From: Bacteroidales bacterium
Lineage (GTDB): Bacteria; Bacteroidota; Bacteroidia; Bacteroidales; UBA932
NCBI GenBank assembly: GCA_017627955.1
Contig: JAGAFU010000041.1
Span: 62,001-126,000, forward strand
Length of the DNA: 64,000 bases
Direction: 5' to 3'
The notes below the pieces were generated by a model. The model had not been told where the DNA came from, did not search any database, and saw only the letters and a list, made by a program, of their open reading frames with translations. Both the position numbers and the translations under genes were made by a program. Shown here one piece after another: positions 44,301 to 51,682 of the stretch. The stretch's first letter is position 1, and the number at the start of each line of letters is the position of its first letter.

Positions 44301-44712
44301 CAATTCCGTCCTTGCCATTGACTCCGTCTTTGCCGTTGATGCCGTCCTTGCCATCGACGCCGTCTTTCCCGTCTTTGCCGTCGACACCGTCCTTGCCATC
44401 GGTCCCATCATTCCCATTGACGCCATCCTTTCCGTCTTTGCCGTTGGAAATCGTGGCGGATGTGCCGTCAGAGAAAGCGATAACATAGCCATCGTCGGTC
44501 TTGGTGACGCTGTTGACTGTCACCTTTGACTGCAATGCCTGGATGACACTCTGGAGCGATCCGATGTTGGTATTGACGGACGCTACAGAATTCTCGAGCG
44601 CGGCGATCTTGGCTTTCTGGGCGTTCAGCTCGTCCCAGACATCAGTGTCGTCGTACTTGCATCCTGCCAGCGCGAAGGCGATGGGCAGGAGTAAAAGCAG
44701 AAATTTCTTCAT
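41386..44712 (-). CDS. Large surface lipoprotein with coiled coil, collagen-like segment and BACON-like domains
   Basis: The 1108-residue protein has a lipoprotein signal (ALAGC, lipidated C18). Residues 25-65 look coiled-coil (WDELNAQKAKIAALENSV). Residues 91-140 are about 16 collagen-like G-X-Y triplets rich in GKDG and GVNG. A PL29-type N-terminal/DUF4988-like part flanks it (GLFYWTVNGEWLLDAAGEKV). BACON-like beta-sandwich repeats follow at about 340-520 (ADWIELVSVGDEVVVNISAN, then GSDWLSVSPS). OB-like strands come next, then two related C-terminal modules (SGKSYLIVALDGSKAYV and SGEYLIVYEGAGVALDG). It is likely exported and surface-exposed. Function is unknown; no enzyme motif is seen. Confidence 0.78.
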   Translation of the reverse strand: MKKFLLLLLPIAFALAGCKYDDTDVWDELNAQKAKIAALENSVASVNTNIGSLQSVIQALQSKVTVNSVTKTDDGYVIAFSDGTSATISNGKDGKDGVNGNDGTDGKDGVDGKDGKDGVDGKDGINGKDGVNGKDGIDGKTPQIGAKADEDGLFYWTVNGEWLLDAAGEKVSTSNTPKVKIEDDQWMVSYDNGTSWSKVEGQGPSATCVFESVTTTGTDAVFTLADGTVISVPLTGTRKLQLIFDETVFSSMRDGELLSTAYTITSPEGAKVDIETFESDGWTVTFRPTDETKGRISIQAPAKVTPSKILFLLTDDNGGTFIKIINIGLNESEKPAVKTEYTSDFTGGQITIPIVSSTAEISEGADWIELVSVGDEVVVNISANETYDRRSASITLEDGTVVTITQTTEDAIVLSKEVVEIDGRRQLVAFVVNSNITVKANVVEGSDWLSVSPSTRGLNQKIFTFTAKRNTTEEARTAAVEFSGHDITKTCTVNQAVFDGDPAMDVTEAAASDEGDEVELKPSFVVAVTEDGYVVAGGGSYIFAEGSHKADYSAGDSVTFKATATKFNGLPALGSIADFTEISGKHAVLISGKDITSTVDSYSTGVPTAVKITGDLTIDGSGNYNLTVKGAKKKVVIYKPATYIGLSAFNGYNITLTGIYYGEADGAINIIAVSYSSNGVTMKEGDPVTVSQFISLARTDIKLKLTGTVSNYNKNNCRFDLTDESGTIYVYSVTNKSDWSSKIKDGGTVELLGKYQYYEKDSKHEVVDAEIISFTAGSSGGTTTGYQYKKATSVTSGKSYLIVALDGSKAYVGKPITSNYGYISVDEATDENGVITMTSKSNEYVITESNGKYTIAQSDGKLLYQTGTYTSFNVNASPSEGQYWDIKIGNDGIATITNTSVNKYVQYSTGHSSFGSYDSAQSGSLMPVLYEYVGETEVTPGDEPGDDPGTTIEGKVFQKVTSNQSDWSGEYLIVYEGAGVALDGSQDNLKGTQATPCVISVSIDGGTIAATTTTTASTFTVTKSGSSYVITSASGLPIGNTTDSNDLKCSKSGSYTNSISYGSDGVDIESSGSHLRFNNNANGGFFRYYKSTSYANQQAIQLYKLVTE

Positions 44713-44902
44713 GTCTTTGATATTAAAATGTTTTGTTTGTAGTAACATGCAATAGCGCAAAGTATGCTAAAATAGGCAGAAACTACGAGAGGAGCAAGCA
44801 AGGTCGCCTCCATGAAGCGAAAAGTTTTCAACAGGGCGTGTTGATAATCGCTGAGATCTGGATATAAATGCTAAATTCGCGTGAATATAAAACGAGCACA
44901 GT

Positions 44903-45925
44903 ATGTTGTCATTTGAGAGCGACTACACTGAAGGCGCGCATGAGAGCATAGTCCGCCGCCTACTTCAGACTAACCTTGAGCAGACTCCCGGTTACGGTAA
45001 CGATCATTATTGCGAGAGCGCCAAGGCCAGGCTAAAAGAGGCTTTCGGAGTCCCGGATGCCGATGTCTATTTCCTGGTGGGAGGAACCCAGACAAATTCA
45101 ACGGTAATAGCCTCGCTTCTGAAAAGTTACGAAGGAGTTATAGCAGTCGCTACCGGACACATCGGGGTCCACGAGAGCGGCGCGGTGGAGTACACCGGCC
45201 ACAAGGTGTTGACCCTCCCGGATCATGGCGGAAAGATGGACGCCGGTGAACTGCGGTCGTACCTGAAGGCTTTTTATTCCGACGGAACTTTCGAGCACAT
45301 GGTCATTCCGGGAATGGTGTATATTTCTTTCCCCACCGAATTCGGGACAGTATATTCCAAGGCTGAGCTTGAGGCGATCCATTCCGTCTGCCAGGAGTAT
45401 TCCATCCCTCTATTCATCGACGGGGCGAGGCTTGGCTATGGCCTGATGAGCGAGGCTAATGACGTCGCGATCAAGGAGTTCGCCTCGATGTGCGACGTTT
45501 TCTACGTTGGCGGCACGAAGGTCGGTGCTCTCTTTGGAGAGGCCGTGGTCTTCACCCATGGGGCCCCGGCGCATTTTTTCACCACCGTCAAGCAGCATGG
45601 AGCCCTGCTCGCGAAAGGCCGGATGCTCGGGCTGCAGTTTGACACCCTCTTCACTGACGGGTTATATTTCAAGATCGCCCGTCATGCCGACGAGATGGCC
45701 GCGTTGCTTAAGTCAATATTCCTTGAGAAAGGTTATGATGTCTTCATTGATTCTCCGACGAACCAGCAGTTCTTCGTCATGACCAGGGAGAAGGCCGCGG
45801 AGCTCCACACAAAAGTGCGCTTCGAGGATTGGTGCCCGGTGGAGGGAGGTGACATTGCCGTCAGGTTTGTCACAAGCTGGGCGACTAAAGAGCAAAATGT
45901 GCTAGCCTTAAAGGATATCATCTAA
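44903..45925 (+). CDS. Low-specificity L-threonine aldolase-type PLP enzyme
   Basis: A 340-residue fold-type I PLP enzyme expected to split threonine or allo-threonine into glycine and acetaldehyde. The PLP lysine is in VFYVGGTKVGALFGEAVVF; the PLP-binding aspartate is in PLFIDGARLGYG. GGTQTNSTVIASLL and ATGHIGVHESGAVEYTGHKV are also typical. The neighbours are unrelated: a lipoprotein gene on the other strand and the polysaccharide locus. A terminator follows at 45944. Confidence 0.9.
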   Translation: MLSFESDYTEGAHESIVRRLLQTNLEQTPGYGNDHYCESAKARLKEAFGVPDADVYFLVGGTQTNSTVIASLLKSYEGVIAVATGHIGVHESGAVEYTGHKVLTLPDHGGKMDAGELRSYLKAFYSDGTFEHMVIPGMVYISFPTEFGTVYSKAELEAIHSVCQEYSIPLFIDGARLGYGLMSEANDVAIKEFASMCDVFYVGGTKVGALFGEAVVFTHGAPAHFFTTVKQHGALLAKGRMLGLQFDTLFTDGLYFKIARHADEMAALLKSIFLEKGYDVFIDSPTNQQFFVMTREKAAELHTKVRFEDWCPVEGGDIAVRFVTSWATKEQNVLALKDII

Positions 45926-45943
45926 GACGCTTTTAGAGAGGGT

Positions 45944-45981
45944 AAAAAACCCTTCTGGCGAGGTTTTTTTTCGGGTTTTTT
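45944..45981 (+). terminator. Terminator after the threonine aldolase gene
   Basis: AAAAAACCC (45944-45952) pairs with GGGTTTTTT (45973-45981) around a 20-base loop. A shorter alternative stem uses the internal GGTTTTTTT. It abuts the promoter of the polysaccharide locus. Confidence 0.7.
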
Positions 45982-45983
45982 GT

Positions 45984-45991
45984 TATATTTG
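45984..45991 (+). promoter_or_regulatory. Probable -7 element of the polysaccharide locus promoter
   Basis: TATATTTG, an exact TAnnTTTG match, right after the terminator. No TTTG is seen at -33; the region there is a T-tract. Transcription would start near 45998, about 180 bases before the first coding start. Confidence 0.65.
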
Positions 45992-46003
45992 TCTTTTATG
46001 GAA

Positions 46004-46090
46004 CCGTGGCGGAATGTCCGCTTCGGTTGCTGGAGGCAGCGCTGTTCTCTTGGATAGGAGAGGCCTGTAGCCGGGAAGTTTGGTCCACGG
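46004..46090 (+). ncRNA. Structured leader RNA of the polysaccharide locus (or small RNA)
   Basis: A closing stem CCGTGG / CCACGG (46004-46009 with 46085-46090) brackets internal pairings. One is a hairpin GCGGA-ATG-TCCGC (46009-46021). The other is a bulged helix in which GGTTGC then AGGC pair with GCCT and GTAGCC (46024-46029 and 46033-46037 region with 46062-46071). A further small hairpin CTCT / AGAG sits inside. It lies in the 5' region between a promoter and the export lipoprotein gene. It lacks the conserved GGAAGCA of signal recognition particle RNA and the tRNA T-loop. The remaining sequence to 46180 shows no other feature. Confidence 0.5.
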
Positions 46091-46180
46091 CGGCTTCAGC
46101 TAATCTTGGCGATTCTGGGTAACTCCTTGATTGTCAAGAGCTTATTTCGTATATTCAAAACAAGTAGCATTTTTATTCCT

Positions 46181-47032
46181 ATGAACGATTCAAGATTTTT
46201 TTTCAGGCTGTTCCTGCCTATGCTTGTGGTCTTGCTGGCCGCCGGATGCAGCACCGTCCCGAAAATCGCTTACTTGAGGGAACTGCCGGCGGAGGTGCCA
46301 GTAGCCTTGCAGGAGACTCAGGATCTGACGTTGAAACCTGGAGACAGGCTTCAGATCTTCGTTTTCAGCCATGACCGTGAACTCGCTAGTGATTTCAATC
46401 TATGGGAGGGTGGTTATGGAGGCTATAGCAGCAGCAACTATAGCGGTACTTCCTCAACTTCCAGCCGGGGCGGCAACCATCCGTACACGGTAGACAAAAA
46501 CGGCGAGATCGAGATGCCTGTTCTCGGTAGAATCAAAGTCAGCGGTAAGACACGTCTGGAAGTCGCTGATTTGATTAAATACAGGCTGCTTTCTGGCCAG
46601 ATGCTCGCGGACCCGACTGTCCAGGTCGAGTATTATGACTTGTCGTTCTACGCGCTTGGCGAAATTGGGCGAACAGGAAGAATAGCGATTCCGAGAGACA
46701 ATGTTACCATCATGGAGGCTATCTCCCTGGCCGGGGACCTTACGATCAGCGGACGTAGGGACAACGTGATGGTCCTGAGGACGGAGAACGGGAAACAGAC
46801 GCCTTATTTCGTGGACCTCACCAATCCCCAGAGCGTCTACAATTCTCCTGTATACTACCTGCAGCAGAATGACATGATCTATGTTGAGCCTACCCCTATG
46901 AGGGCTAACCAGTCCACCCAGATGGCCAACCAGACAAGGAATCCGGCGTTCTGGATGTCCAGCATCACGAGTGTCATCTCGTTCTATTTGTTCATAAGGA
47001 CCTTTATCGACAGGGAAAAATCCGCTGATTGA
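46181..47032 (+). CDS. wza: Polysaccharide export outer membrane lipoprotein, Wza type
   Basis: A 283-residue lipoprotein (LLAAGC, lipidated C23). The polysaccharide-export domain is at about 45-150: LKPGDRLQIFVFSHDRELAS, then YTVDKNGEIEMPVLGRIKVS and TVQVEYYDLSFYALGEIGR. An SLBB-like part follows. A Ser/Gly-rich loop (YGGYSSSNYSGTSSTSSRGG) interrupts the first part. The protein ends with a predicted membrane helix (WMSSITSVISFYLFIRTFI), as in Bacteroidota forms. The start at 46181 gives a proper signal peptide; upstream in-frame codons would invade the leader RNA. Wzc follows after one base. Confidence 0.9.
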   Translation: MNDSRFFFRLFLPMLVVLLAAGCSTVPKIAYLRELPAEVPVALQETQDLTLKPGDRLQIFVFSHDRELASDFNLWEGGYGGYSSSNYSGTSSTSSRGGNHPYTVDKNGEIEMPVLGRIKVSGKTRLEVADLIKYRLLSGQMLADPTVQVEYYDLSFYALGEIGRTGRIAIPRDNVTIMEAISLAGDLTISGRRDNVMVLRTENGKQTPYFVDLTNPQSVYNSPVYYLQQNDMIYVEPTPMRANQSTQMANQTRNPAFWMSSITSVISFYLFIRTFIDREKSAD

Positions 47033-47033
47033 C

Positions 47034-49475
47034 ATGGAAAGGACTCCTAACAATGGCACTTTGCCGACCAGGCAGGCGGCTGCCACATCAGGCAGCACCT
47101 GGACAATAAAAAACATTTTGGGCTTGATCCTGAGTAACTGGTACTGGTTCGTGCTGTCCCTTGCCGTGGCATTCGGTATCGCTTACCTCAAGATCCAGAA
47201 GACCCCTCCTGTTTATTCCCGCACGGCCTCCATATTGATCAAGTCCGACGCGAACAGCGGTGACAGGACACTCAGGGAACTTGGTATCACCCAGGCTCCG
47301 TCCAACCTCAACAACGAGATCTTGATGATGAGGACGAGCGTGGTGGCGACAGAAGTCGTCAGGCGGCTCAATCTTGATGTGGATTATCTGCAGCAGGGAC
47401 CTTTCTACAGGAAAACCATTTACGGGGTTTCTCTGCCATTCAATGTGAAGTTCCTGGATCTTAATGACAATGAGTCCGCGGCAGTCCATGTGGCTCTGGC
47501 GAAGGACAGCACGGTTGTTTTGAGCGCCATGCGACGCGGTGGAACAATCTCGGAGGAGACGGTTACGATGCGTTTGGGAGATACCCTCCAGACTCCCGCA
47601 GGTCTTTTGTCGGTGTACCCGTCCCGTTATTATCGGCCGGGAGCGGAGAGTTCCCTTGATGTGGAAAGATTGACACTCGGCTCCGCGGTTGGCAGGGTCA
47701 GCGGGCGAATTTATCCCCGTCTTCGCAGTGACGATGCCACAATTATCGACATCAGCTACAACGACGTCTCTCCGGCCAGGGCTGAGGATGTCCTGAGCAC
47801 CCTTGTGTCGGTTTACAACGAGAACTGGATGATGGACCGTAACCGACGGATAGTCAGTGCCAACGAGTTCATCAAAGAGCGCCTGGGAGTGATTGAGCAT
47901 GAATTGGGAGATGTCGACCAGGGAATCGCCAACTACAAATCAGAGCATCTTATTCTGGACATCGGCCAGGCTGGAGGTATGGCTCTTTCTGAGGCTACGG
48001 AGGCGGAACGGCAAGCTCTGTCTCTTGAGAACACGATGCGCCTTCTTCGCTCGGTCCGGGATTTTGTCATGGACGAAGGCAACATGTTCTCACAGATCCC
48101 TTACTCTTCCGGTATGAACAGCGCTCTAGTAGAGAGGGGAATCGCACAGTACAACAGCACGTTGATGGAAAGGAATAACCATCTTGCCCACGCCTCCCTC
48201 CAGAATCCGAGGATCATGGAATATGACAGGCAGATCCGATCGATGCGTGAGACTCTGCTCATCACCATGAACAGCGAGCTGGCTGTGATGCAGAACACGC
48301 TTTCAAGCCTTCAGGCGACCAGAAGCCAAGCTTATGGGAAAGTCGCGGCCAATCCGTCGCAGGCGAAGTATCTTCTTTCCGTCGAGAGGCTCCAGAGAGT
48401 CAAGGAGCAGCTCTACATGTTCCTGCTCCAGAAGCGGGAGGAGAACGAGCTCTCACAGGCATTCACCGCCTACAACACTCAGTTGATCGAGCCGCCCCAC
48501 GGCAGCTGGTCTCCGGTCTCGCCGGTGCCCGGAAACATCTACATGATGGCTCTTCTCATCGGTTTGGCCATTCCCGCGGTGATCATCCTTCTGACCGAGT
48601 TGCTAAATTCAACCGTCCAGGGACGTGAGGATTTGAAGCAACTGACAGTGCCATTCGCCGGCGAGATTCCTCTTGCCGCCACCAAATCCAAGAAAAAGGG
48701 CAAGAAGAAGTCCAAGGACGGAAAATCCGTTGTTCCGGAGGTGTTGGTGGCAGAGAAGAACCGGGATGTTATGAACGAGGCTTTCAGGGTCGCGAGATCC
48801 AACCTTGAGTTCATGCTCGGTTACGAGTCTACCCACAAGATTGTAATGCTTACCTCTTTGAATCCCGGATCGGGAAAGACTTTCATCACCGCCAATCTGG
48901 CCACGGCCATCGGGATCAAGGGAAAGAAAGTCCTCGCTATCGACCTTGACCTTCGCAAAGCCTCCCTGTCTGATTATGTGGAGACTCCCCACAAGGGTAT
49001 ATCTACCTATCTGAGCGGTAAGGAGGAGGATTTCCATGACCTTATCGTCAAGCTCGGCAAGATCGATGTCCTTCCTTGCGGAAAGCTTCCCCCGAACCCT
49101 AGTGAGCTGCTCTATACTCCTCGTTTTGAGCATCTTATGAATACTGTTCGAGAGGAGTATGACTATGTCTTTGTGGACTGCCCGCCGGTTGAGATAGTGG
49201 CTGACGCCTCGATTGTGAACCGTTATGTCGACCAGACACTTTTCGTGATCAGGGCGAAGGTCATGGACAAATCGTTCCTTCCCGAGATCGAGCAGTGGTA
49301 CCAGGAGAAGCGTTACAAGAACCTTTCCGTCCTCCTCAATGGTACTGGGGGCGAGATCGGCTACCATCGCTATGGCTACCATAAGTATGGTTACTATGGC
49401 CACGGTTATGGCTATGGTTATGGCAAAGCGGCTTATGGCAAGACCGCTTATGGCAACGAAGTGAGCGAGAACTAA
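47034..49475 (+). CDS. wzc: Polysaccharide co-polymerase and tyrosine autokinase, Wzc type
   Basis: An 813-residue inner membrane protein. It has a Wzz-like region with membrane segments near 25-45 and 505-525 around a long periplasmic coil. A cytoplasmic BY-kinase domain starts at about 570. Walker A is NPGSGKT (610-616), Walker A' is VLAIDLDLRK with D637, and Walker B is YVFVDCPP (D715). The C-terminus is an unusually regular Tyr/Gly/His-rich tail (about 780-806: YHRYGYHKYGYYGHGYGYGY), the expected autophosphorylation site. A Lys-rich linker (KSKKKGKKKSKDGKS) precedes the kinase. It controls chain length and export with the Wza-type protein. Confidence 0.93.
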   Translation: MERTPNNGTLPTRQAAATSGSTWTIKNILGLILSNWYWFVLSLAVAFGIAYLKIQKTPPVYSRTASILIKSDANSGDRTLRELGITQAPSNLNNEILMMRTSVVATEVVRRLNLDVDYLQQGPFYRKTIYGVSLPFNVKFLDLNDNESAAVHVALAKDSTVVLSAMRRGGTISEETVTMRLGDTLQTPAGLLSVYPSRYYRPGAESSLDVERLTLGSAVGRVSGRIYPRLRSDDATIIDISYNDVSPARAEDVLSTLVSVYNENWMMDRNRRIVSANEFIKERLGVIEHELGDVDQGIANYKSEHLILDIGQAGGMALSEATEAERQALSLENTMRLLRSVRDFVMDEGNMFSQIPYSSGMNSALVERGIAQYNSTLMERNNHLAHASLQNPRIMEYDRQIRSMRETLLITMNSELAVMQNTLSSLQATRSQAYGKVAANPSQAKYLLSVERLQRVKEQLYMFLLQKREENELSQAFTAYNTQLIEPPHGSWSPVSPVPGNIYMMALLIGLAIPAVIILLTELLNSTVQGREDLKQLTVPFAGEIPLAATKSKKKGKKKSKDGKSVVPEVLVAEKNRDVMNEAFRVARSNLEFMLGYESTHKIVMLTSLNPGSGKTFITANLATAIGIKGKKVLAIDLDLRKASLSDYVETPHKGISTYLSGKEEDFHDLIVKLGKIDVLPCGKLPPNPSELLYTPRFEHLMNTVREEYDYVFVDCPPVEIVADASIVNRYVDQTLFVIRAKVMDKSFLPEIEQWYQEKRYKNLSVLLNGTGGEIGYHRYGYHKYGYYGHGYGYGYGKAAYGKTAYGNEVSEN

Positions 49476-49478
49476 GGC

Positions 49479-50321
49479 ATGGAGCAAGACTGGACTCTTG
49501 TCATAAAGCCAGAAAAACGGCTGCTGGATGTCGACCTCAAGGGCATTTGGCGGTATCGTGACCTTTGGTACATGTATGTCAAGAGGGACATCGTAACCGT
49601 CTATAAGCAGACGGTACTTGGCCCTCTTTGGTTCTTTATCCAGCCCATATTCACAACGGCGATGTACATGTTCGTCTTCGGAGGCCTGGCGGGGATCTCC
49701 ACCGACGGGGTGCCCCAGCCTTTGTTCTACCTGTCCGGTATTATGCTGTGGAACTACTTCTCGGAGTGTTTCAATGGAGCCTCCAACACATTCACAGCCA
49801 ATGCCGGGATATTCGGGAAAGTTTATTTCCCGCGACTGGTGGTCCCTCTGGCGTCACTGACATCCAATCTTATCAAGATGCTGATCCAACTGCTGCTTTT
49901 CATAGTAGTCTACGTCTATTATGTCGCAATCGGAGGACCGGTGTCGATCAATGCGGCGGCTTTACTATTCCCCATACTTGTCTTCATGTTGGCATTCCAT
50001 GCTTTGTCATGGGGGTTGATTGTCTCGTCGCTGACTTCCAAATACCGCGATCTTCGCTATTTGGTTGGCTTCGGACTTCAGCTTTTCATGTACGCCACCC
50101 CTATCATCTACCCTTTGAGCGCTGCCGGTGACAAGTTCCGCTGGGCGCTTGAGCTCAATCCTTTGACTCCAATTTTCGAGGCTTTCAAGTTCGGGGTTCT
50201 CGGCAGTGGTTCTCTCTCTTGGGGAGGACTGCTGTACAGTTTTGTGTTCATGCTTGTCATGTTGTTCTTCTCAATAATCATTTTCAACCGTGTCGAGCGG
50301 AATTTCATGGACACGGTTTAA
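49479..50321 (+). CDS. wzm: ABC-2 type polysaccharide exporter permease
   Basis: A 280-residue membrane protein with about six segments and the family features: YRDLWYMYVKRDIVTVYKQT near the N-terminus (amphipathic helix) and VLGPLWFFIQPIFTTAMYMF. LFMYATPIIYPLSA and RWALELNPLTPIFEAFKFG are also typical. It pairs with the ATPase at 51682, from which it is now separated by an AAA ATPase gene. It follows wzc by three bases. Confidence 0.92.
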   Translation: MEQDWTLVIKPEKRLLDVDLKGIWRYRDLWYMYVKRDIVTVYKQTVLGPLWFFIQPIFTTAMYMFVFGGLAGISTDGVPQPLFYLSGIMLWNYFSECFNGASNTFTANAGIFGKVYFPRLVVPLASLTSNLIKMLIQLLLFIVVYVYYVAIGGPVSINAAALLFPILVFMLAFHALSWGLIVSSLTSKYRDLRYLVGFGLQLFMYATPIIYPLSAAGDKFRWALELNPLTPIFEAFKFGVLGSGSLSWGGLLYSFVFMLVMLFFSIIIFNRVERNFMDTV

Positions 50322-50326
50322 TGCTG

Positions 50327-50394
50327 ACTGAAAATTTTGGGAATTATTCATTGAAAATCTTGGGAATTTTATACTGAAAATCTTGGGAATTTTA
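50327..50394 (+). repeat. Three direct repeats upstream of the AAA ATPase gene
   Basis: Three copies of CTGAAAATCTTGGGAATTTT (the first with TTT for TCT, the second starting TTG) at about 50327, 50351 and 50374, with a period of 22-24 bases. TATATTTTCG follows at 50394, a near match to a -7 element. The repeats belong to the ATPase insertion rather than to the exporter genes. Confidence 0.8.
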
Positions 50395-50416
50395 TATTTT
50401 CGCAAAAAAGCCTAAG

Positions 50417-51682
50417 ATGTATATCGAAAGATTGATTGAAAAAGAGATTGACCTAAAATTGCGTTCGTCAGGGGCAATCGTTGTCGCGGGACCTAAGTTC
50501 TGCGGCAAAACAACGACTTGCATGCGTTATCAAAGCAGCTATATCAAGTTGAATACCAAGAACGTGATATCAATGACGAGGCTTGACCCTCACTCCGCTC
50601 TTGAGGGCGATAAACCAAGGCTGATTGACGAATGGCAGAAGGTCCCGGACATATGGAATCAAGTTAAAGACGATTTGGATCAGGACTATTCTTTTGGGAA
50701 ATATATCTTGACCGGAAGTTCCACACCTGTCGACAAGACAGAGATCAATCATTCCGGTGCTGGCAGGATAGCACCAGTGAGGATGCGTCCGATGTCTCTG
50801 TTTGAGTCTGGAGATTCTGATGGAAGTGTGTCCGTATTAGATCTATTTGATGGTGGAGAGAACTTCAGGACAATTGTCCAGAACCCGATCTCTATCAGTG
50901 AGATCGCTTTTTTGGTCTGCCGTGGCGGATGGCCTGTTTCGGTGTTGGCGGATCGGGAAATAGCGTTGGAAGTCACTAAGAACTATTATAACGGGTTGTT
51001 CGTTTTTGATGACTCTGAAAATGATAGTTTCCGCAATAAGAAACCGGAAGTTCTCAGGATGATTTTGCGGAGTTATGCTCGTAACATTTCCACCGAAGCA
51101 GCGAACAGTACGATCATGGCGGATGTGCGTCAAAGGAATGAAAGGACCTTGGATCCGAAAACTTATGACGATTATATGGATGCTCTTCGGGACTTATACA
51201 TTATCGAGGACATTCCGTCGTGGAATCCAAACATACGCTCTAAAACCGCGATACAGACGACTCCAACGCGTCACTTCGTGGACACCTCTATAGCTTGTCG
51301 GGCTCTTTCCGTGTCACCTGGTGACCTGTTGCGTGATTCAGAGACATTCGGCTTGTTCTTTGAGGATTTTGCCGTACGTGACTTATCCATCTACTCATCA
51401 GTTTTTGGTGGAGAAGTACGTCATTATCGGGATAATACTGGCCTGGAATGTGATGCTGTGATTCATTTAGAAGACGGTCGTTGGGGAGCTGTTGAGATAA
51501 AGCTGGGGGGTGACGAACGTGTTGAAGAAGGGGCTGCTTCACTGAAACGTCTGTCAGACAAAATAGTCCAGAAAAGCGATGAGAAAGCTCCTTCTTTCCT
51601 TCTGGTCCTTACCGCACTGGGATCGGCGTATCGGCGCAAGGACGGAGTATACGTTGCCCCGCTCAATTTCCTTAAACCATAA
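50417..51682 (+). CDS. AAA_14/DUF4143 ATPase inserted between the exporter genes
   Basis: A 421-residue protein. The P-loop is GPKFCGKT (25-32) in AIVVAGPKFCGKTTTCMRYQ. The Walker B-like block is KPRLIDEWQ (D71-E72), with ILTGSSTP as sensor. A winged-helix-like middle (about 205-270) leads to the DUF4143 C-terminus. There, ECDAVIHLEDGRWGAVEIKL contains D346 and E360-x-K362, a PD-(D/E)xK-like pattern. Such ATPases are frequent, scattered and unexplained in Bacteroidota. It has no evident link to polysaccharide export. Its stop overlaps the next start by one base. Confidence 0.88.
   Translation: MYIERLIEKEIDLKLRSSGAIVVAGPKFCGKTTTCMRYQSSYIKLNTKNVISMTRLDPHSALEGDKPRLIDEWQKVPDIWNQVKDDLDQDYSFGKYILTGSSTPVDKTEINHSGAGRIAPVRMRPMSLFESGDSDGSVSVLDLFDGGENFRTIVQNPISISEIAFLVCRGGWPVSVLADREIALEVTKNYYNGLFVFDDSENDSFRNKKPEVLRMILRSYARNISTEAANSTIMADVRQRNERTLDPKTYDDYMDALRDLYIIEDIPSWNPNIRSKTAIQTTPTRHFVDTSIACRALSVSPGDLLRDSETFGLFFEDFAVRDLSIYSSVFGGEVRHYRDNTGLECDAVIHLEDGRWGAVEIKLGGDERVEEGAASLKRLSDKIVQKSDEKAPSFLLVLTALGSAYRRKDGVYVAPLNFLKP

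Noticed and set aside
44330..44440. Short-period repeats in the lipoprotein gene, viewed as a possible CRISPR array.
   Set aside because: They encode the collagen-like G-X-Y triplets and have no spacer structure.
46004..46090. Signal recognition particle RNA, tRNA-Ser or 6S RNA.
   Set aside because: The conserved GGAAGCA/CAGG core, the T-loop GGTTCGAATCC and the long central bubble are absent.
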